Position numbers and translations under genes: made by a program
The notes under the pieces: generated by a model
What the model was told of the DNA's origin: nothing
What the model saw: the letters and a program-made list of their open reading frames with translations, nothing else
The model's database searches: none
Part shown: positions 1-12,009 of the stretch, in pieces
Layout: each line of letters begins with the position of its first letter
How positions within the stretch are numbered: position 1 is the first letter of the stretch
Assembly: GCA_020726505.1 (NCBI GenBank)
Contig: JAHLEZ010000043.1
Coordinates: forward strand, 1 to 64,000
Reading direction: 5' to 3'
DNA from: Leptodontidium sp. MPI-SDFR-AT-0119
Lineage: Eukaryota; Ascomycota; Leotiomycetes; Helotiales; Leptodontidiaceae
DNA length: 64,000 bases

Positions 1-679
1 TCGGACGACTCCATAGTGTTAACACCTTCAAAAGGCAGTGAGGTGCTAGTAGATGAGGAATAGTAACAATAGTGATCAAGGACTACCGGCGAAGAAAGAA
101 CTGCAAATGAAATGACTATAGATCACAACTTTGGAATCTAGGGAGCGGAGAGTACCATGCTTAATAGTGTGCTCCAGATTCCAGGACCGACCTGGATGAC
201 TCTCTGAGAGCGTCTTGCCGAGAATGACTTGCGGGGTTCGTTGTGGAAATTGAGGAGTCCCCATGGCTTCCCCATTCCGCCAGAGAATGCGGGGGGTGGC
301 TTATGCAAATTTATCCCAGCCCATACGGCAAATGCTTGTTGATACAGCTTCATGTATATAGAAATTGAGGAAAAAACTGCCGAAAGAAACAATGCGCATC
401 ATGTTGCAGGTGTCAATGAACGTTTGACAGCCTGGGTGGGCGTCACTACCGAAAAAGGTTAAACGATGGCAAAGCGGAAACTTGTAAGAACAAACGCCCT
501 TTGCCGTGAACAACTACCGCATAATCGCGGGGTCGGAGACAATATTCCTCCGACAAAGCGAGCACAGCCATGGCGTTCACTAATTTTACTCCCGTTTGTA
601 GCAACCATTTCTCACTCTCACTCGTGGCAACATTTGCTAAATCTACTCCGTCCTCTTTCTCCAAACTTGTTTAGACACT
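1..679. other. Upstream region, no gene recognised
   Basis: Only short overlapping open frames on both strands are present, none with a recognisable domain or splice structure. The last few hundred bases probably contain the promoter of the esterase that starts at 680. Confidence 0.5.
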
Positions 680-1782
680 ATGTTACACTACCTTCGATTA
701 AAGTTACTTGCGACCTTGATTCGTCTTCCTCTGGCCCTGAAAGCGCTCACTTCTACCTCTGGCCCCAAGCCCGATGAAACAATACAAATCCCATCAAGAG
801 ACACCGGCCGCGGCATCAAGGCACATGTATACAAGGCAGCTCTAGACAAGTATCCGAAGCCAGTACTAATCAATTTCCACGGGAGTGGATTCGTCTTCCC
901 CTTACACGGTGACGACGATGAGTTCTGTCGCTACATTTCTGAGAACACAAGTTATACAGTAGTCGATGTTGCATATCGCTGTATGGGCCAATCCGTTCAA
1001 TCTTCGGGGAAGACAGAGCATGAATGCAATGCAATGCACAGCTCCGCCTCCCCTTTACCTTTCCATCCCCCCTTGCGATTATCGCTGCTTCACACAAGAC
1101 AAAGTCTAGAAAGCTTGCTTACTGAAATATAGTGGCCCCCGAGCACCCTTTCCCCTCCGCCCTCGAAGATGTCGAGGATGCCATCAAATGGGTGATCAGC
1201 CAACCGACACATTATGACCTCTCACACATTTCCATCTCGGGTTTCAGCGCAGGCGCAAACTTGGCCCTCGTAGCTTCGGCATCCAGCTTCCCCAGAGGCA
1301 CCGTGAAGAGCGTCATCGCCTACTACCCCCCCGTAGATATCGCCCAGGACCCCTATCTTAAGGTGGCTCCTGACCCAACTGGAAATCCTATCCCAGCGTC
1401 CATTGCTCATATCTTCAACGAATGTTACATCCCCAGAGGCGTCGACCCCAGAGATCCCCGCATCTCACCTGCTTTTCTGCCTCCGGACCAATTCCCGGCT
1501 AGCATGTTCATAATAACTTGTGGTCGGGATAGTCTCGCCCCAGAGGCCGAGGAGCTGGCTGAGCGGCTAGCGAAGGTCCCAGGGATCGAAGTGGTACAGA
1601 AGAGAATGGAGAGTTGTGACCATGCGGTATGTGATCCCTAATGCGGCCGAGAGGATGGATTACAGGCTAAATGGTGTTTTGGATAGTGGAATTTGAATAC
1701 CAAAGAGGGAACGCCACAAGATGATGCTAAGAAGGAAGCTTATGCTATGACGGTTGAGTTCTTGAGAAATTTGAAACTTTGA
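680..1782 (+). CDS. Alpha/beta-hydrolase fold-3 esterase/lipase
   Basis: Predicted carboxylesterase of the hormone-sensitive-lipase-like (abhydrolase_3) family, 296 aa. Exons are 680-980, 1133-1626 and 1687-1782; both introns are GT-AG and the frame is continuous across them. Seen in the protein: an oxyanion-hole motif HGSGF in exon 1, the family block YRLAPEHPFP created exactly by the first splice, the nucleophile motif GFSAG in exon 2, an acidic residue in the GRDSLAPE region and a catalytic-type histidine in CDHAW at the exon 2/3 junction. The triad is therefore complete. There is no obvious signal peptide, so an intracellular enzyme is likely. The start is the first ATG in frame with the family block. 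Substrate cannot be inferred. It lies about 200 bp upstream of the dead retrotransposon. Confidence 0.88.
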
Positions 1783-1975
1783 GCCGCTTCTGCGTCGTCT
1801 GTTATTTAGCATCTATGCTCTTAAGCTCCATAAGCGAAGGAGACTATTGTAAATATTTAGTACTCTTTCCTCTTCAACTCCTCTCCCTTGCCTTCCAAGC
1901 CCAATCTGGTACATGTTGTTAAGCCAAGATGCATATGCCAAGTAGGGGACCTTTGGAATGTTGGATTGGATGGTG

Positions 1976-1980
1976 GCAGC
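1976..1980. repeat. 5-bp target-site duplication, left copy (GCAGC)
   Basis: GCAGC immediately precedes the 5' LTR and is repeated at 9003-9007 immediately after the 3' LTR, as expected from integrase-mediated insertion. Confidence 0.9.
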
Positions 1981-2159
1981 TGTAATGGCACGTGCCCTAG
2001 CGCTTACTCCCTGTATATATGCGTGCAGAGTAGGGAAGAGATAACCTTCCCTCCTTAGCAATTAGCCTCTATATTATATAGCATCACTAGCTATTATCTA
2101 GTGTCCCTTTAGCTATTCTATTGTGTTAAAGTCACCTTAGCGTGCTAGTGATTATTACA
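1981..2159 (+). repeat. 5' LTR
   Basis: 179 bp, begins TGTAATGG and ends TTATTACA (the TG...CA termini of LTRs). It aligns without gaps to 8824-9002; I count roughly twenty differences, all transitions. Confidence 0.92.
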
Positions 2160-2299
2160 TTCTAATTACTCTTCTCTTACCGCTAGCCTAATTGTTACAC
2201 GATAGTTTAAGCTAGAAAACCCTTATCCGCGGCGCCCGGTGGCCCTAGACTATAGGCAACCCCTCCTATAGACTAGAGAAGGTCTAAAGATACGCTAGC

Positions 2300-3345
2300 T
2301 ACTAATTTATAAGCGATATAAGAGTAAATTAAGACTTTTAAGGAGAAGAACGATGCCCTTAATAGCCTTATTATTAAATATCGCCGAATGTACGGCGATA
2401 ACTTTAGCTAATACCCCTTAAACGTGAAGGAAAGGGCACAGCGACTTTAGTAAATAAGACTTAGAGGCAATGTGAATATTACGGAAGATCGCCCGTTAGC
2501 CGCTAAAGAGTCCCGGGCTCTTTATTAAGAGAAAGGGAAATATATAATTTTATTAAAATACGAAAGGAAGAATTAACGAAAGTTAATAGAATATTTATAA
2601 GCTTATAATCGTGTCTTTAATTACGATAATAAAGGGTTCCTTACTAATATAGTTAAAATTAAGTAGGCAGCGACATTATTTTATAAGGAACCGGCGAATA
2701 CCTAAGAAAGGTTTAAGAAGTATAATCTTAATGCCCTTAACATAATGACTTAGGAGTCTTATAAGGAGTTTCTGGCGAACCTCTAGCTACTCCCTATCTC
2801 GAGATAAGTAACTAACTCTTACGCCTATAAGACAGCTTAATAGAGACTTAGCTAACCTATCCTCGAATTTATTAACTATTTCGAAGGAAAAGAAGAACAA
2901 CTTAAGCTATTTACTTAACGTTAATTACGAGATATTCTCTTTAATAAGATCTAACTAGAGATTCGTTAAAGAATTATTAAGAATAAGCAGGCTAATAAAT
3001 TATAAACAAAGGAGGATGTTATTTTAGTAATAGCCTTTTAAAAGACATATACTTTATTTAAGGGAAATAATAATAACAAGAGACTTAAGGAGCTAAAAGA
3101 CAAGAAAGGAGAGTCCTCTTAAAAGGTCCCGCGAAAGACCGGCAATAAGTAAGAGAGTCCCCGCCCTAATCGATCCGGATTAGGAAGAGGTAATCTTAAT
3201 AAGACCTTAGTACGAGGGAAATACTAAGGGTTTAATAAGTTAAAGACTTAATACTTTAAGTATTAAGAGCTTAGTTATTACGTTAATAAATGCCCTAAGG
3301 TAAATAGCAAAGGCTTACTAAACAAAAACTAAAAGAACGCCTAAC
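2300..3345 (+). pseudogene. Degraded gag (capsid/nucleocapsid) of the chromovirus
   Basis: With RIP-type stops ignored, a Gag-like retrotransposon capsid reading can be followed at about 2690-3060 (for example YKEFLANL and LEFINYFEGKEEQLKLF). It is followed at 3252-3299 by a nucleocapsid zinc knuckle whose CX2CX4HX4C spacing is preserved, although several ligands have been changed (TGT to TAT, Cys to Tyr). The region before about 2690 is too damaged to place a start codon. Numerous TAA/TAG stops make it non-functional. Confidence 0.75.
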
Positions 3346-3434
3346 TCGCGGCTACGTTTACGTTTTCCCTAAGATCGTTAAACAAGAGAATAAAAATCTA
3401 ACTAAAGATACTAGCGAGTAAAAAGTAAAAGAGC

Positions 3435-6400
3435 CTCACTGCCCTTATTAATAGTAAGGCGGAAGACAATTTTGTCTTAAGACTAATAATAAAAGAGTGC
3501 GATTTATAACTTATTAGTAAAGGGCCAAAGACATTTTAAATATTACCTAAGAATAAAGGTATTGTCTACAGTATTACGCTCGCCTAAATAGAGATTACTA
3601 ATACCCTTAAATAAACTAAGCTAAATACGCTCCGCCTAAGGGTTATTAATATGCCGGGTATTAATTTAATTCTAAGGTGGCCTTAGTTAGAGGATATTAA
3701 TCCTTAAATTAGTTTTAAAACAAAACAATAAAAGTACTTATATTAATTAAATAATACTTATAATCTTAGTATTATAGAGCTATATAAATTCTTTTAACTT
3801 ATTTAAAAGAAAGAGTCCCTTACGTATATTATAATACTTAACTTAAATGTATTACGCCTATTAGACGCTAATAATATACTTATTATTTCCTAGGAGTACC
3901 GTGAGTTTAAAAATGTTTTCTTAAAAGAGAAGGGGAATTAATTACCCCCTTTAAAAGGTCGGTAGTATACTATTAACTTAAAGCTAAATATAAAACCGCT
4001 ATACTCCCTTATTTATAACCTCTCTAAAACAGAGCTAGAGGTTCTCCGGGAATACTTTAAGTCCTTCGAAGTAAAAGGATAAATATAAAAAAGTAAGAGC
4101 CTAACTAGCGCCCCGATTCTCTTCGTATTAAAGAAAAATAGTAACCTCCGACTATATGTCGACTATTAAGCTTTAAATAAGATTATAGTTAAGGACCGGT
4201 ACCCCTTACCTTTAATTAATAAAACGCTAGATAGACTCTAAGATAAAAAGGTCTTTACTAGTTTAAACTTACAGAATGTATACTACTGTATTAAAATTAG
4301 GGCGGGAGATAAGTAGAAGACTGCTTTTCGTACTTAATACGGGCATTACGAGTATTAAGTTATACTATTTGGGCTATTTAATACACTAGCGACGTTCTAG
4401 ACATATATTAACGACGCGTTAGCGGGACTTATAAACGTCATTTGTGTCGTCTACCTTGACGATATTCTTATATACTTGGCAGACCCGGCTTAGTATATGG
4501 ACTATGTCCGCTAGGTCCTTAAAAGGCTACGACAGGCAAATCTCTTTATTAAGCTATCGAAATGCTCGTTTAGTATTAAGAGTGTAAAGTTCCTAGGCTA
4601 TATCGTATTCCCCGCTAGGGTATTAATAAAGTAAAGCCGGGTAAACACTATTAGGGAATAACTAAAGCTTAAGAGTATTAAAGACGTTTAAGTCTTTATT
4701 AAGTTCGTTAACTTTTATTAGCGTTTTATTATAAGTTTCTCGGCGATTACCCGGCTATTAATAAGTTTAATAAGAGGTAAAAAGAAAGGGCAACTTGCCC
4801 TTACCTTTTACTAAGGAACTACTAAGTAAGAGGCTTTTAACGTATTAAAGGATATATTTATATTAGCCCCCTTTCTTATATACTTTGACTTAAAGAAGCC
4901 TATAAGGCTAAAAGTAAACGCCTTTAAGTTTGTACTTGCGGGGATTTTGTCTTAGCTTAAAGATTAGCCGGCGAGTGGCTAAATAAAGCTTATTTAATAC
5001 TTAATTATATTCTTTAATAAAAAGTTAAAAGGTATAAAGTTGAACTATAAGGTTCACAATTATAAGTTTCTTGTAATTATTAAGTGCTTTGTTTATTAGA
5101 GGCATTACTTAGAAGGTAATATAGCCCTTATTAAGGTATTATTAAATTATAACAATCTCTATTATTTTATAAGTATTATAGTATTAAGCCGGCGGCAGGC
5201 TAAATAGGCCTTAGAGCTGTTTAAGTATGACTTCGTAATAGTTTATAAGCCAGGGAAAAAGAACTTAGTAAATAGACCTTCGCGTAGGCCTAATTATAAG
5301 CCGGCGGAAAATAAAGAGAACATTATACTCTTTACCTTATAAAATAAACTACAAAGTATAATTTAGAATAGGTTAATCCGCGTCCTTGACATAGCTAGTA
5401 GTACGACGGCGAGTATCCGGCGAGAGAGCGATAATATATTGTGCTAGTTGACTTAAGTTTTTTAACTTACTAGTAATAATATAATATGTGAGCTGTCGAC
5501 TAAGGCCATAGTAGCGACCTTTACGCCTAATTAATAGTATGTGCTTATATAGCTTAAAAGTTTATAAAACCTTAGTTAAGGTTTAAATAACCTCTTACGA
5601 AACACTAGAGAAAGGTGTGACGCTAGCTAGTATAGTTATAAATATACTATACCACAGTTTTTTATAATAAAGGTTATAAAAGCCGAAACAGTAAATACTG
5701 TGTCGAAATCGCTTTTTTCGTTACTCTTAAAGTTATAATAAAGGGACGCCTTAGCTATAAAAAGGCGTACTTAATTATAAGATGCCGGGGATATAAATTG
5801 GAGTATTAATAGCGACGGACTACTAAGACACTGGCGAATAGCTTATATTTTATAAGACCTTATTATTTGTGCCGAAATTATAAAGATTTACTATAATAAT
5901 TTAACTATAGGCCATTTTAGTTATATTAAGACATTAAAGCTTGTTTAGCGGAAGTATTATTGGCTTAATATATCTAGTAACGTTAAAGTATATATTAAGA
6001 GTTGTAATATTTATTAAAGGATAAAGGCGAGGCGTATAAAGAAAGCTAGCGAAATGTAAGCTCTTAGCTAGCTAAGTAAGCTATTTGAGTTAATCTTAAT
6101 AGACTTTATTACAGATTTAGCACCTTATAAGAGTAGTGTTACTAGCAAAATCGCCGACTACTTACTAGTAATTATTAATAAATATACTAAAGATATTAAG
6201 TATATCCCTTACTTAAAAACTATTAATACTTTGTAATTAGCTCGTCTTTTTATTAATTACTAGTTTAAGGACTATAGGTTACCGGCATCGATTATTACAG
6301 ACAGAGGCTCTGTATTTACCTCGAGGTTTTAGAAAGAGCTATATTTTTACCTCCGGATAATAAGAGGTCTTTCGACGGCGTTTTACTTATAAATAAATAG

Positions 6401-7115
6401 CTAAACCGAGCGGTAGAATTAGGCCTTAAAAGTATAGTTAAGGTATTACGTTTATTACTTATAAGACAATTAAGTAAATCTCTTACTTTTAGTAAAGTTC
6501 GTATATATAAATACTTATTATAAATTAATCGGGATGTCTTTGAATAAGGCTAAGTACGGCATATTACTAGACTCTCGCTAAGGTATTAAGGACGATCTTA
6601 TAAGAGGGGAGATACTAATTACTAAAGAACGAGTAAAAGAAGTTATTAAGAAACGCTAAGAGCTAGAAAATAACTAGCGAAGGACTAAAGAGAACTAGGC
6701 GAAGTAGTATAATAAAAACTATCGCCTTATAGAGTTTAAGGTCGAATAATAGGTTTTACTTTTAATAAAAAATATTAAAACGGTTTATTTTAATAAGAAG
6801 CTAGACTATTAATTCTTAGGACTATTTAAGATTATTAAACGGATTAAAAAGCAAGCGTATAAGCTAGAGTTACCTCCTAAGTATAATAGACTACACAATG
6901 TCTTTTATATATCCCTGCTAGAGTCGTATTAGTAAAGGCCCGACGAATCGTTAAAGGTAGTTTAATTTAATCTCGTGGACGGAAAAGAGATATAGTTAGT
7001 TAAGACCCTCTTAAATTAATAAGTGAGACGAGGAGAAGAGTAGTACCTTATTAAGTGAAAAGGACTAAGACTAATATATAATTCTTAGGAACTAAAGAAG
7101 AACCTTATAAACTTT
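3435..7115 (+). pseudogene. Degraded pol: protease, RT, RNase H, integrase, chromodomain
   Basis: Domains in order, all on the plus strand. Aspartic protease relic ALINSKAEDNF at about 3435-3480 (active-site DSG changed to NSK). Reverse transcriptase from about 3990, including a relic VKDRYPLP motif near 4190 and an intact YLDD catalytic box at 4452-4463. RNase H relic FVLAGILS near 4930. Integrase zinc domain with GHF and SCNIY at about 5890-6020. Integrase core with IDFITDL near 6090, ITDRGSVFT near 6290 and a TER motif near 6405. A chromodomain-like YLIK/NS.ELKKNL pattern lies at about 7040-7115. The PR-RT-RH-IN-chromodomain order identifies a chromovirus. Many in-frame TAA/TAG stops kill the polyprotein. 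Confidence 0.85.
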
Positions 7116-7409
7116 TAAAAGGAGATTAATGTACTAAAGGCGTAAAACGCTACTAAAAGGGCGGCGAAGCGTCGGCGAAGGGAATAATTAAGGCTCTTTG
7201 TTTCCCCTTATAGGGTCCTTAGGACAAGAGTCTAATTACTCTTTAGGCTTTCGCCGGCTAATCGTTAAATAAGATATAATATTATATACTTTCTTGCTTT
7301 TTCTTACGAGGTTTTATAATTATAAGCGTATTATATTCTTTAACGTTATATACCTTTCTACTTTTACTTATAAAGTTTTATAGTTTTAAGGGTATATTTA
7401 AAGTCACAA

Positions 7410-8560
7410 TTTAAACGGTAGTGCCTAAGGGAAAAGAGAGTTATATTAATTAATTATATTATAAACCCTTTATTAATTACCTTCGCCGGCTAAGTATTAG
7501 TACTTTACTAAAGATTCGCCTATTAAAAGAACTTTAGTAAGAAACTTAGAAGATTAAATAATTAAAGTCTATTTTATAAAGTAATAAGGCCCTTAGCCTT
7601 TATAATGGCAGTGGCTTTAGTCGCTAAAACCTTATTATTAGACTTAGGTATAAACTTAAGAGTAGCCGAGAAGATTTGTTAAAGGTTTTTCGCCGGAGGT
7701 TAGTAAGTAATTTACTAGCGAATACCCTAGTGTACTTATAAATTAAAGTCCTTTAACCTTAATAATTAATTACTTATTAATATCCTTTAAAGTAGTAAAA
7801 CCCTCCTTTAAGGCAGCGAGTATACTAAAGTATAACTAATTAATAGCCGACAAAAGGTTAGCGCTTAGTTCTTTTATAAATAAGACTATTAGCTTTTATA
7901 GAGACTTTAAGGCTTTAGTATTAATAACTTTATTGACGTGTGTATTATAGCGCTTATTAAGGTCAAACGTAACTTAAGTAATATTAAGGTCAACTTAAGA
8001 GATTTACTTCTTATAAAATTAGGTGGCAGCTTTCTTTAGTCGGGCAAGGGACTCCTTTAGTCTCGCTAAGACCTCGCCGGTTGTTAGCCTATGTCTCGCC
8101 GGCTAAAAGAAAATTTGACTTACGGGCTTATAAGACTTCGCCTTTTAATAGCAATCGACACACTTTTTAATAGTTAAATTAATATTAGTAAAACAAATAA
8201 AGTCAGGAAATTACGAGATTTCACCGGCGTAACGTAAGTAAGGGACATTGTAAGTGTCGGAATAGTTGATTTTATTACGTTTACTTGACTTAATACGGGT
8301 ATCTTTAAAGTTATTAAGTAAGGAACGCTCGAGTCGGACACCGTCCTTGTTTTTTTTAACTTTATTATCTTTATTATTATCTTTAAGGGCTCAAGTAAAT
8401 CGCTAACGTTTACTTAGAAGCTCGCTAGCGTTAATTAGAGTAAACGAAGGAATTAAAGCTCCGGTAGAACTAGAGTCTTTAGCCTTCTTGCGCTTACTAG
8501 GAGTTACTAGAATCACTAGTTAGACCCCTACTAGGGGCAAGACACCTCTAAATTAAAGAA
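7410..8560 (-). pseudogene. Antisense gene relic inside the retrotransposon
   Basis: Between the chromodomain and the 3' LTR, the minus strand holds one reading frame that can be followed for about 380 codons with only scattered TAA/TAG stops, all explainable by C-to-T or G-to-A change. The reading is lysine-rich near its start (for example SKRKKAKDSSS) and later contains DTYNVPYLRYAGE, KKCVDCY and a helical LTTGEVLARLKESLARLKKAA segment. Upstream, GTAAGT...TTTAG pairs suggest small introns. No domain is recognised. From memory, an additional antisense gene has been described in Boty-like gypsy elements of Botrytis, at the same position; I could not compare the sequences. The element's plus-strand genes end before this region. 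Confidence 0.6.
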
Positions 8561-8823
8561 GAGGGATATAACTTACCTTTGGCTATAGTTATTAACGTTA
8601 TTATTTAGTTTAAGAGGTTAAGAGAGCTAAAAAGAATATATATAGAGAGATAAGTAGTAACCGCTATTAGCGTCTACTTACCTCACATTACTTTTTCCCT
8701 AGAATTTACCTTTAAGCTAAGCGTACAAATTTAGACTCGCTAGCGAATTATCAGGAAAACTCCGGCTATTATTACTTTTTTACTTTTACTTTTAAAGACA
8801 AAAGTGTATAAAAGGGGAGATAT

Positions 8824-9002
8824 TATAATAGCACGTGCCTTAGCGCTTACTCTCTATATATATATGTGTAAAGTAAAGAAGAGATAACCTTCTCTCCTTA
8901 GTAATTAGCCTTTATATTATATAACATCACTAGTTATTATCTAGTGTCCCTTTAGCTATTTTATTATGTCAAAGTCACCTCAGCGTGCTAGTGATCATTA
9001 TA
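8824..9002 (+). repeat. 3' LTR
   Basis: Second 179-bp LTR, aligned end to end with 1981-2159. Its first bases TATAATAG correspond to TGTAATGG in the 5' copy, showing G-to-A change at the terminus. At a few positions this copy keeps C where the 5' LTR has T, so the two copies were mutated independently. Confidence 0.9.
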
Positions 9003-9007
9003 GCAGC
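9003..9007. repeat. 5-bp target-site duplication, right copy (GCAGC)
   Basis: Exact repeat of 1976-1980, immediately after the 3' LTR. Confidence 0.9.
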
Positions 9008-9836
9008 GTTGCCAACGTGAGCAACCTGATGGCTTGTAATATATGGCTGAAATCACTTAGATCAACAGAATATCACCTGGGACCCGAGAAACGTGTTTTA
9101 GTAAATGTTATGCCTTTAATTTGTAATAAAGCAAGCGACTTAAACTTTTCTTGTGATTTAAGTATTTACAAAGGTTGATTGAACACCAGAGATGCAAAGC
9201 CTTGGCCATGTATTCTAAGGAAAGTCTCAATCATTTCTAACAAGGCCTATAAGTGATATAGAGTAAAAGTATTAAGAGGAAAAACTCAGCCATTTAGAGT
9301 AGTACCAGCTTGCTGTTCTTTGGAATATTTACAAGCTTCCGGTATTTACAAAACTCGGTAAGACGTGCTATATTTCAGACAATGTTAAAGTATAGTCAGC
9401 GTAATATATTAAACGGCAACGTAATTATTTATACAAAACGCCTCGGAATAACTGCAAGTTACTTGTACTAGTACAAATGACAACTTTTAGATATATGTGT
9501 TATATTATAAATTTAATAAGAACTACAAAAATAACCATTACTTTTATTACGTTATCGTAAGCGATAAAAGAAAAAAATTGTTATACAAAACTATTAATTC
9601 GGGGAATATATTTTCTACAACGTCTTAATAATTACTATACTAGTGGGGTATAGTAAACTTGTGAGAGAGCCGTTCTTGCTCATGGCGGCATTGGCTACGC
9701 GAAAGAATATCATGTTGAGCGATATTTGAAAGGGTCTATGATTCCAAAGACTGCTCCTGTGAGCAAAGAGATGGTTTATAGTTTATACTCATTACCCCTA
9801 CAATATAAGAAAACTTTGAAAGTATTCGAAGTTGTA
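9008..9836. other. AT-rich spacer, no gene recognised
   Basis: AT-rich DNA between the two mobile elements. A 70-aa open frame at 8966-9178 starts inside the LTR and resembles nothing known to me. Confidence 0.5.
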
Positions 9837-9844
9837 ATTGTGAA

Positions 9845-10376
9845 CAGTGTGACAAATTTCTACTCTACTACTCGAGTACTACTCTAGAGTAGTAGAGTAG
9901 AGTAGAGTAGAATTAGAGTAGTCACTTTTTCGACTACTCTAGAGTAGAACTAGAGTAGTTATTTTTGACTACTCTAGAGTAGTAGAGTAGTAGAGTTATT
10001 TTAAAAGGACGTTTAAATTTTAATATAAATATTAAATTATTATTATAAACTAAGTTACTAGTAGTAATAATTAATAAAAATAATTTACTTATAAATCGCT
10101 TAGTCATAAAATTATTAAATATCTATACATAAGTAAGCGTTAATACTAAAGGTTTAAACGAGATAAGCCACGATTAAGCTACTTTAAGTAAAGCTCCCGC
10201 GTATTAGTCTTACTTAAGTTAGATTTTAGTCCCATGACTACTACTCGAGTACTACTCTAGAGTACTAGAGTAGAGTAGAGTAGAGTAGAGTAGAGTTAGA
10301 GTAGTATAATATTTATACTAGAGTAGAGTAGAGTAGCGCTCACTACTCTACTCTACTCTACTCATTTGTTACACTG
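9845..10376. mobile_element. hAT-like miniature inverted-repeat element
   Basis: A 532-bp element. Its 13-bp ends CAGTGTGACAAAT (9845-9857) and the reverse complement CAGTGTAACAAAT (10364-10376) match at 12 of 13 positions; the difference is a G/A transition. The flanks are 8-bp near-duplications, ATTGTGAA (9837-9844) and ATTGTTAA (10377-10384). An 8-bp duplication and CAGTG termini fit hAT elements. Just inside both ends are dense arrays of GAGTA/TACTC units, including the palindrome TACTCTAGAGTA, reminiscent of subterminal transposase-binding repeats. The centre (about 10000-10225) is very AT-rich and codes for nothing visible, so this is a non-autonomous, probably RIP-affected copy. Confidence 0.78.
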
Positions 10377-10384
10377 ATTGTTAA

Positions 10385-12007
10385 GCATCTAAAACACGGT
10401 TGGTCCAAGAAGCTCCAAGAGTTCATTTCGATACACCATCTTTAATTTAAGTATCCTGAAAACCGAACTTAACAAAGCTCCTCTTAACATTGAATAGTAC
10501 TTATAATGATATAGAACACCAAATTCCAAATAACCAAGGCAGGCTGCGGAAGTCAAATTCGCCTCCTAAAAAGAATACACAGGCAGGCCTATGGCCCTGC
10601 TGACCGATGGTAAAATCCCATACTTATTATGTCCAGCGCTGGAGCGGAGATCTGAAGAAAGTCTCGTTTCGGATTTTTCACTACATTCGATACGCGATGA
10701 ATGCCTGGGCTAAGATATTAGGAACGGAAGTAACGACGTTCCAACGAGGATTTGCTGCTCTCGCTTTTGAGAGACCTGGAGCAATAATTGGCAATCCGAG
10801 GGAAGTTAGTACTGGCCTGAATGCAGTCGAGACCCACGGACCAGCGAGCAAACTACCGCTTAGTATTTGATGCCTTGACTCGAATTACAACGAGCGAGGG
10901 GCTAATCGTCCTTTGGAGCAGAGCAAGCCCACATCGGAGCCTTTGGGATCAGACGATGATTATCGTTGCTCCTGATACCGCGGGGTTCTTTGCAGCATTC
11001 TCTAGTCTGCTGTTTGATTTTAGGAGAACTAGGCTGCAAAGCCAGACAAGGGGTCCAAATGCGTCACCCAACGATAGGAGTATGTCAGATTGCTTTATTT
11101 GCCGGGAATGAAGGAGTATTTTCCCCCTCGACTATACAGGGGATTTGACACATATTTTACGAGGACATTACCGTATAAGTAAGTCTCATAAGCCTCTCAT
11201 CCAGCTGTAAGACACGATTGAGAGAGTGCTCTAACCCGATCCGCAGCATCATATCTCTGAAAACAGCCGACAACATTCGAAGGGTCTGGTTTAGTCCTAC
11301 ATCATGCTTTCCCCGCTTGCTTGCCAATTTCTCCATATCTCCCTACATTACGCTGCCGAGCGTTCAAATATCGCCAAGTTGTGAGGTCTACTCTTACGCT
11401 TGAAGTTAGTTCTCGCTTGTGAAAAATCGAGTACCCAGTTGGGACTTTGTGGTAACATCGAGCTGAGTCGTTAGAGCTTGCCATCTAATCACTATACCTC
11501 TGAGTCTATGGAAACCTCAGAATTCGCACCATGAATTGGATTCACAGCAACCAATTTGTACATTAATTTGTAGCATGTGGATTTTCATTAGGCAGACTAG
11601 ATGGACTTGATAACAGACGACTTTATTATCTGCGCTTAGCAACGGCTTCTATTAGCAAGCAAAAAATATAATCGCTGGATACTGAACAGGAAACGACATG
11701 GTCTAGGATTTCGAACAGGAGTGGTTCTCTTTTGGCTAATTCTAAGGGGCCGCGGCCTCTTGTGGTCAGGGTTTGACGTGGATCAAATAAAGGGGGTGTT
11801 TGGCCAGGAGCTCCTTCGCTTCGCGATCGACGCGTCTTGGTAAATACACGTCTTGCTGGCATCCGATCTCGTGTCTACCAATATGGCTGTGCTTGACTAC
11901 AGTGCATCCATAAAGCACCGAGAAGTCCTGCTGGCACTATGCAGGACCCAATTTCAAGATTTGGCCAGGGTTAGTGGGGCTGAGCAGGGGCGCAGCACAT
12001 GCATGCT
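10385..12007. other. Gene-poor spacer
   Basis: Open frames of 60-96 codons occur on both strands (for example 10607-10870 plus, 11626-11862 minus), but none has a recognisable domain or a consistent intron structure. I see no gene here. Confidence 0.45.
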
Positions 12008-12009
12008 TA

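Larger units (their letters stand above)
1981..9002 (+). mobile_element. RIP-degraded Ty3/gypsy chromovirus LTR retrotransposon
   Basis: A 7,022-bp element with two 179-bp LTRs, flanked by the 5-bp duplication GCAGC. Its interior has no long open frame because TAA and TAG stops occur throughout, but plus-strand Gag, protease, reverse transcriptase, RNase H, integrase and chromodomain motifs can all be read in order. Differences between the LTRs, and damage at conserved motif residues, are C/T or G/A transitions, the signature of repeat-induced point mutation. A purine-rich stretch (AAAAGGGGAGA, near 8810) just before the 3' LTR is a plausible polypurine tract. No convincing tRNA primer site was found after the 5' LTR. 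The survival of both LTRs and the duplication shows insertion as one unit. It cannot encode functional proteins. Confidence 0.93.

Noticed and set aside
466..777. 103-aa plus-strand open frame overlapping the esterase start
   Set aside because: Wrong frame relative to the esterase exon 1, with no domain or splice support.
9860..10365. Possible CRISPR-like or satellite array of CTACTC/GAGTAG units
   Set aside because: Units overlap with no regular spacers, and terminal inverted repeats plus target duplication explain the region as a transposon.
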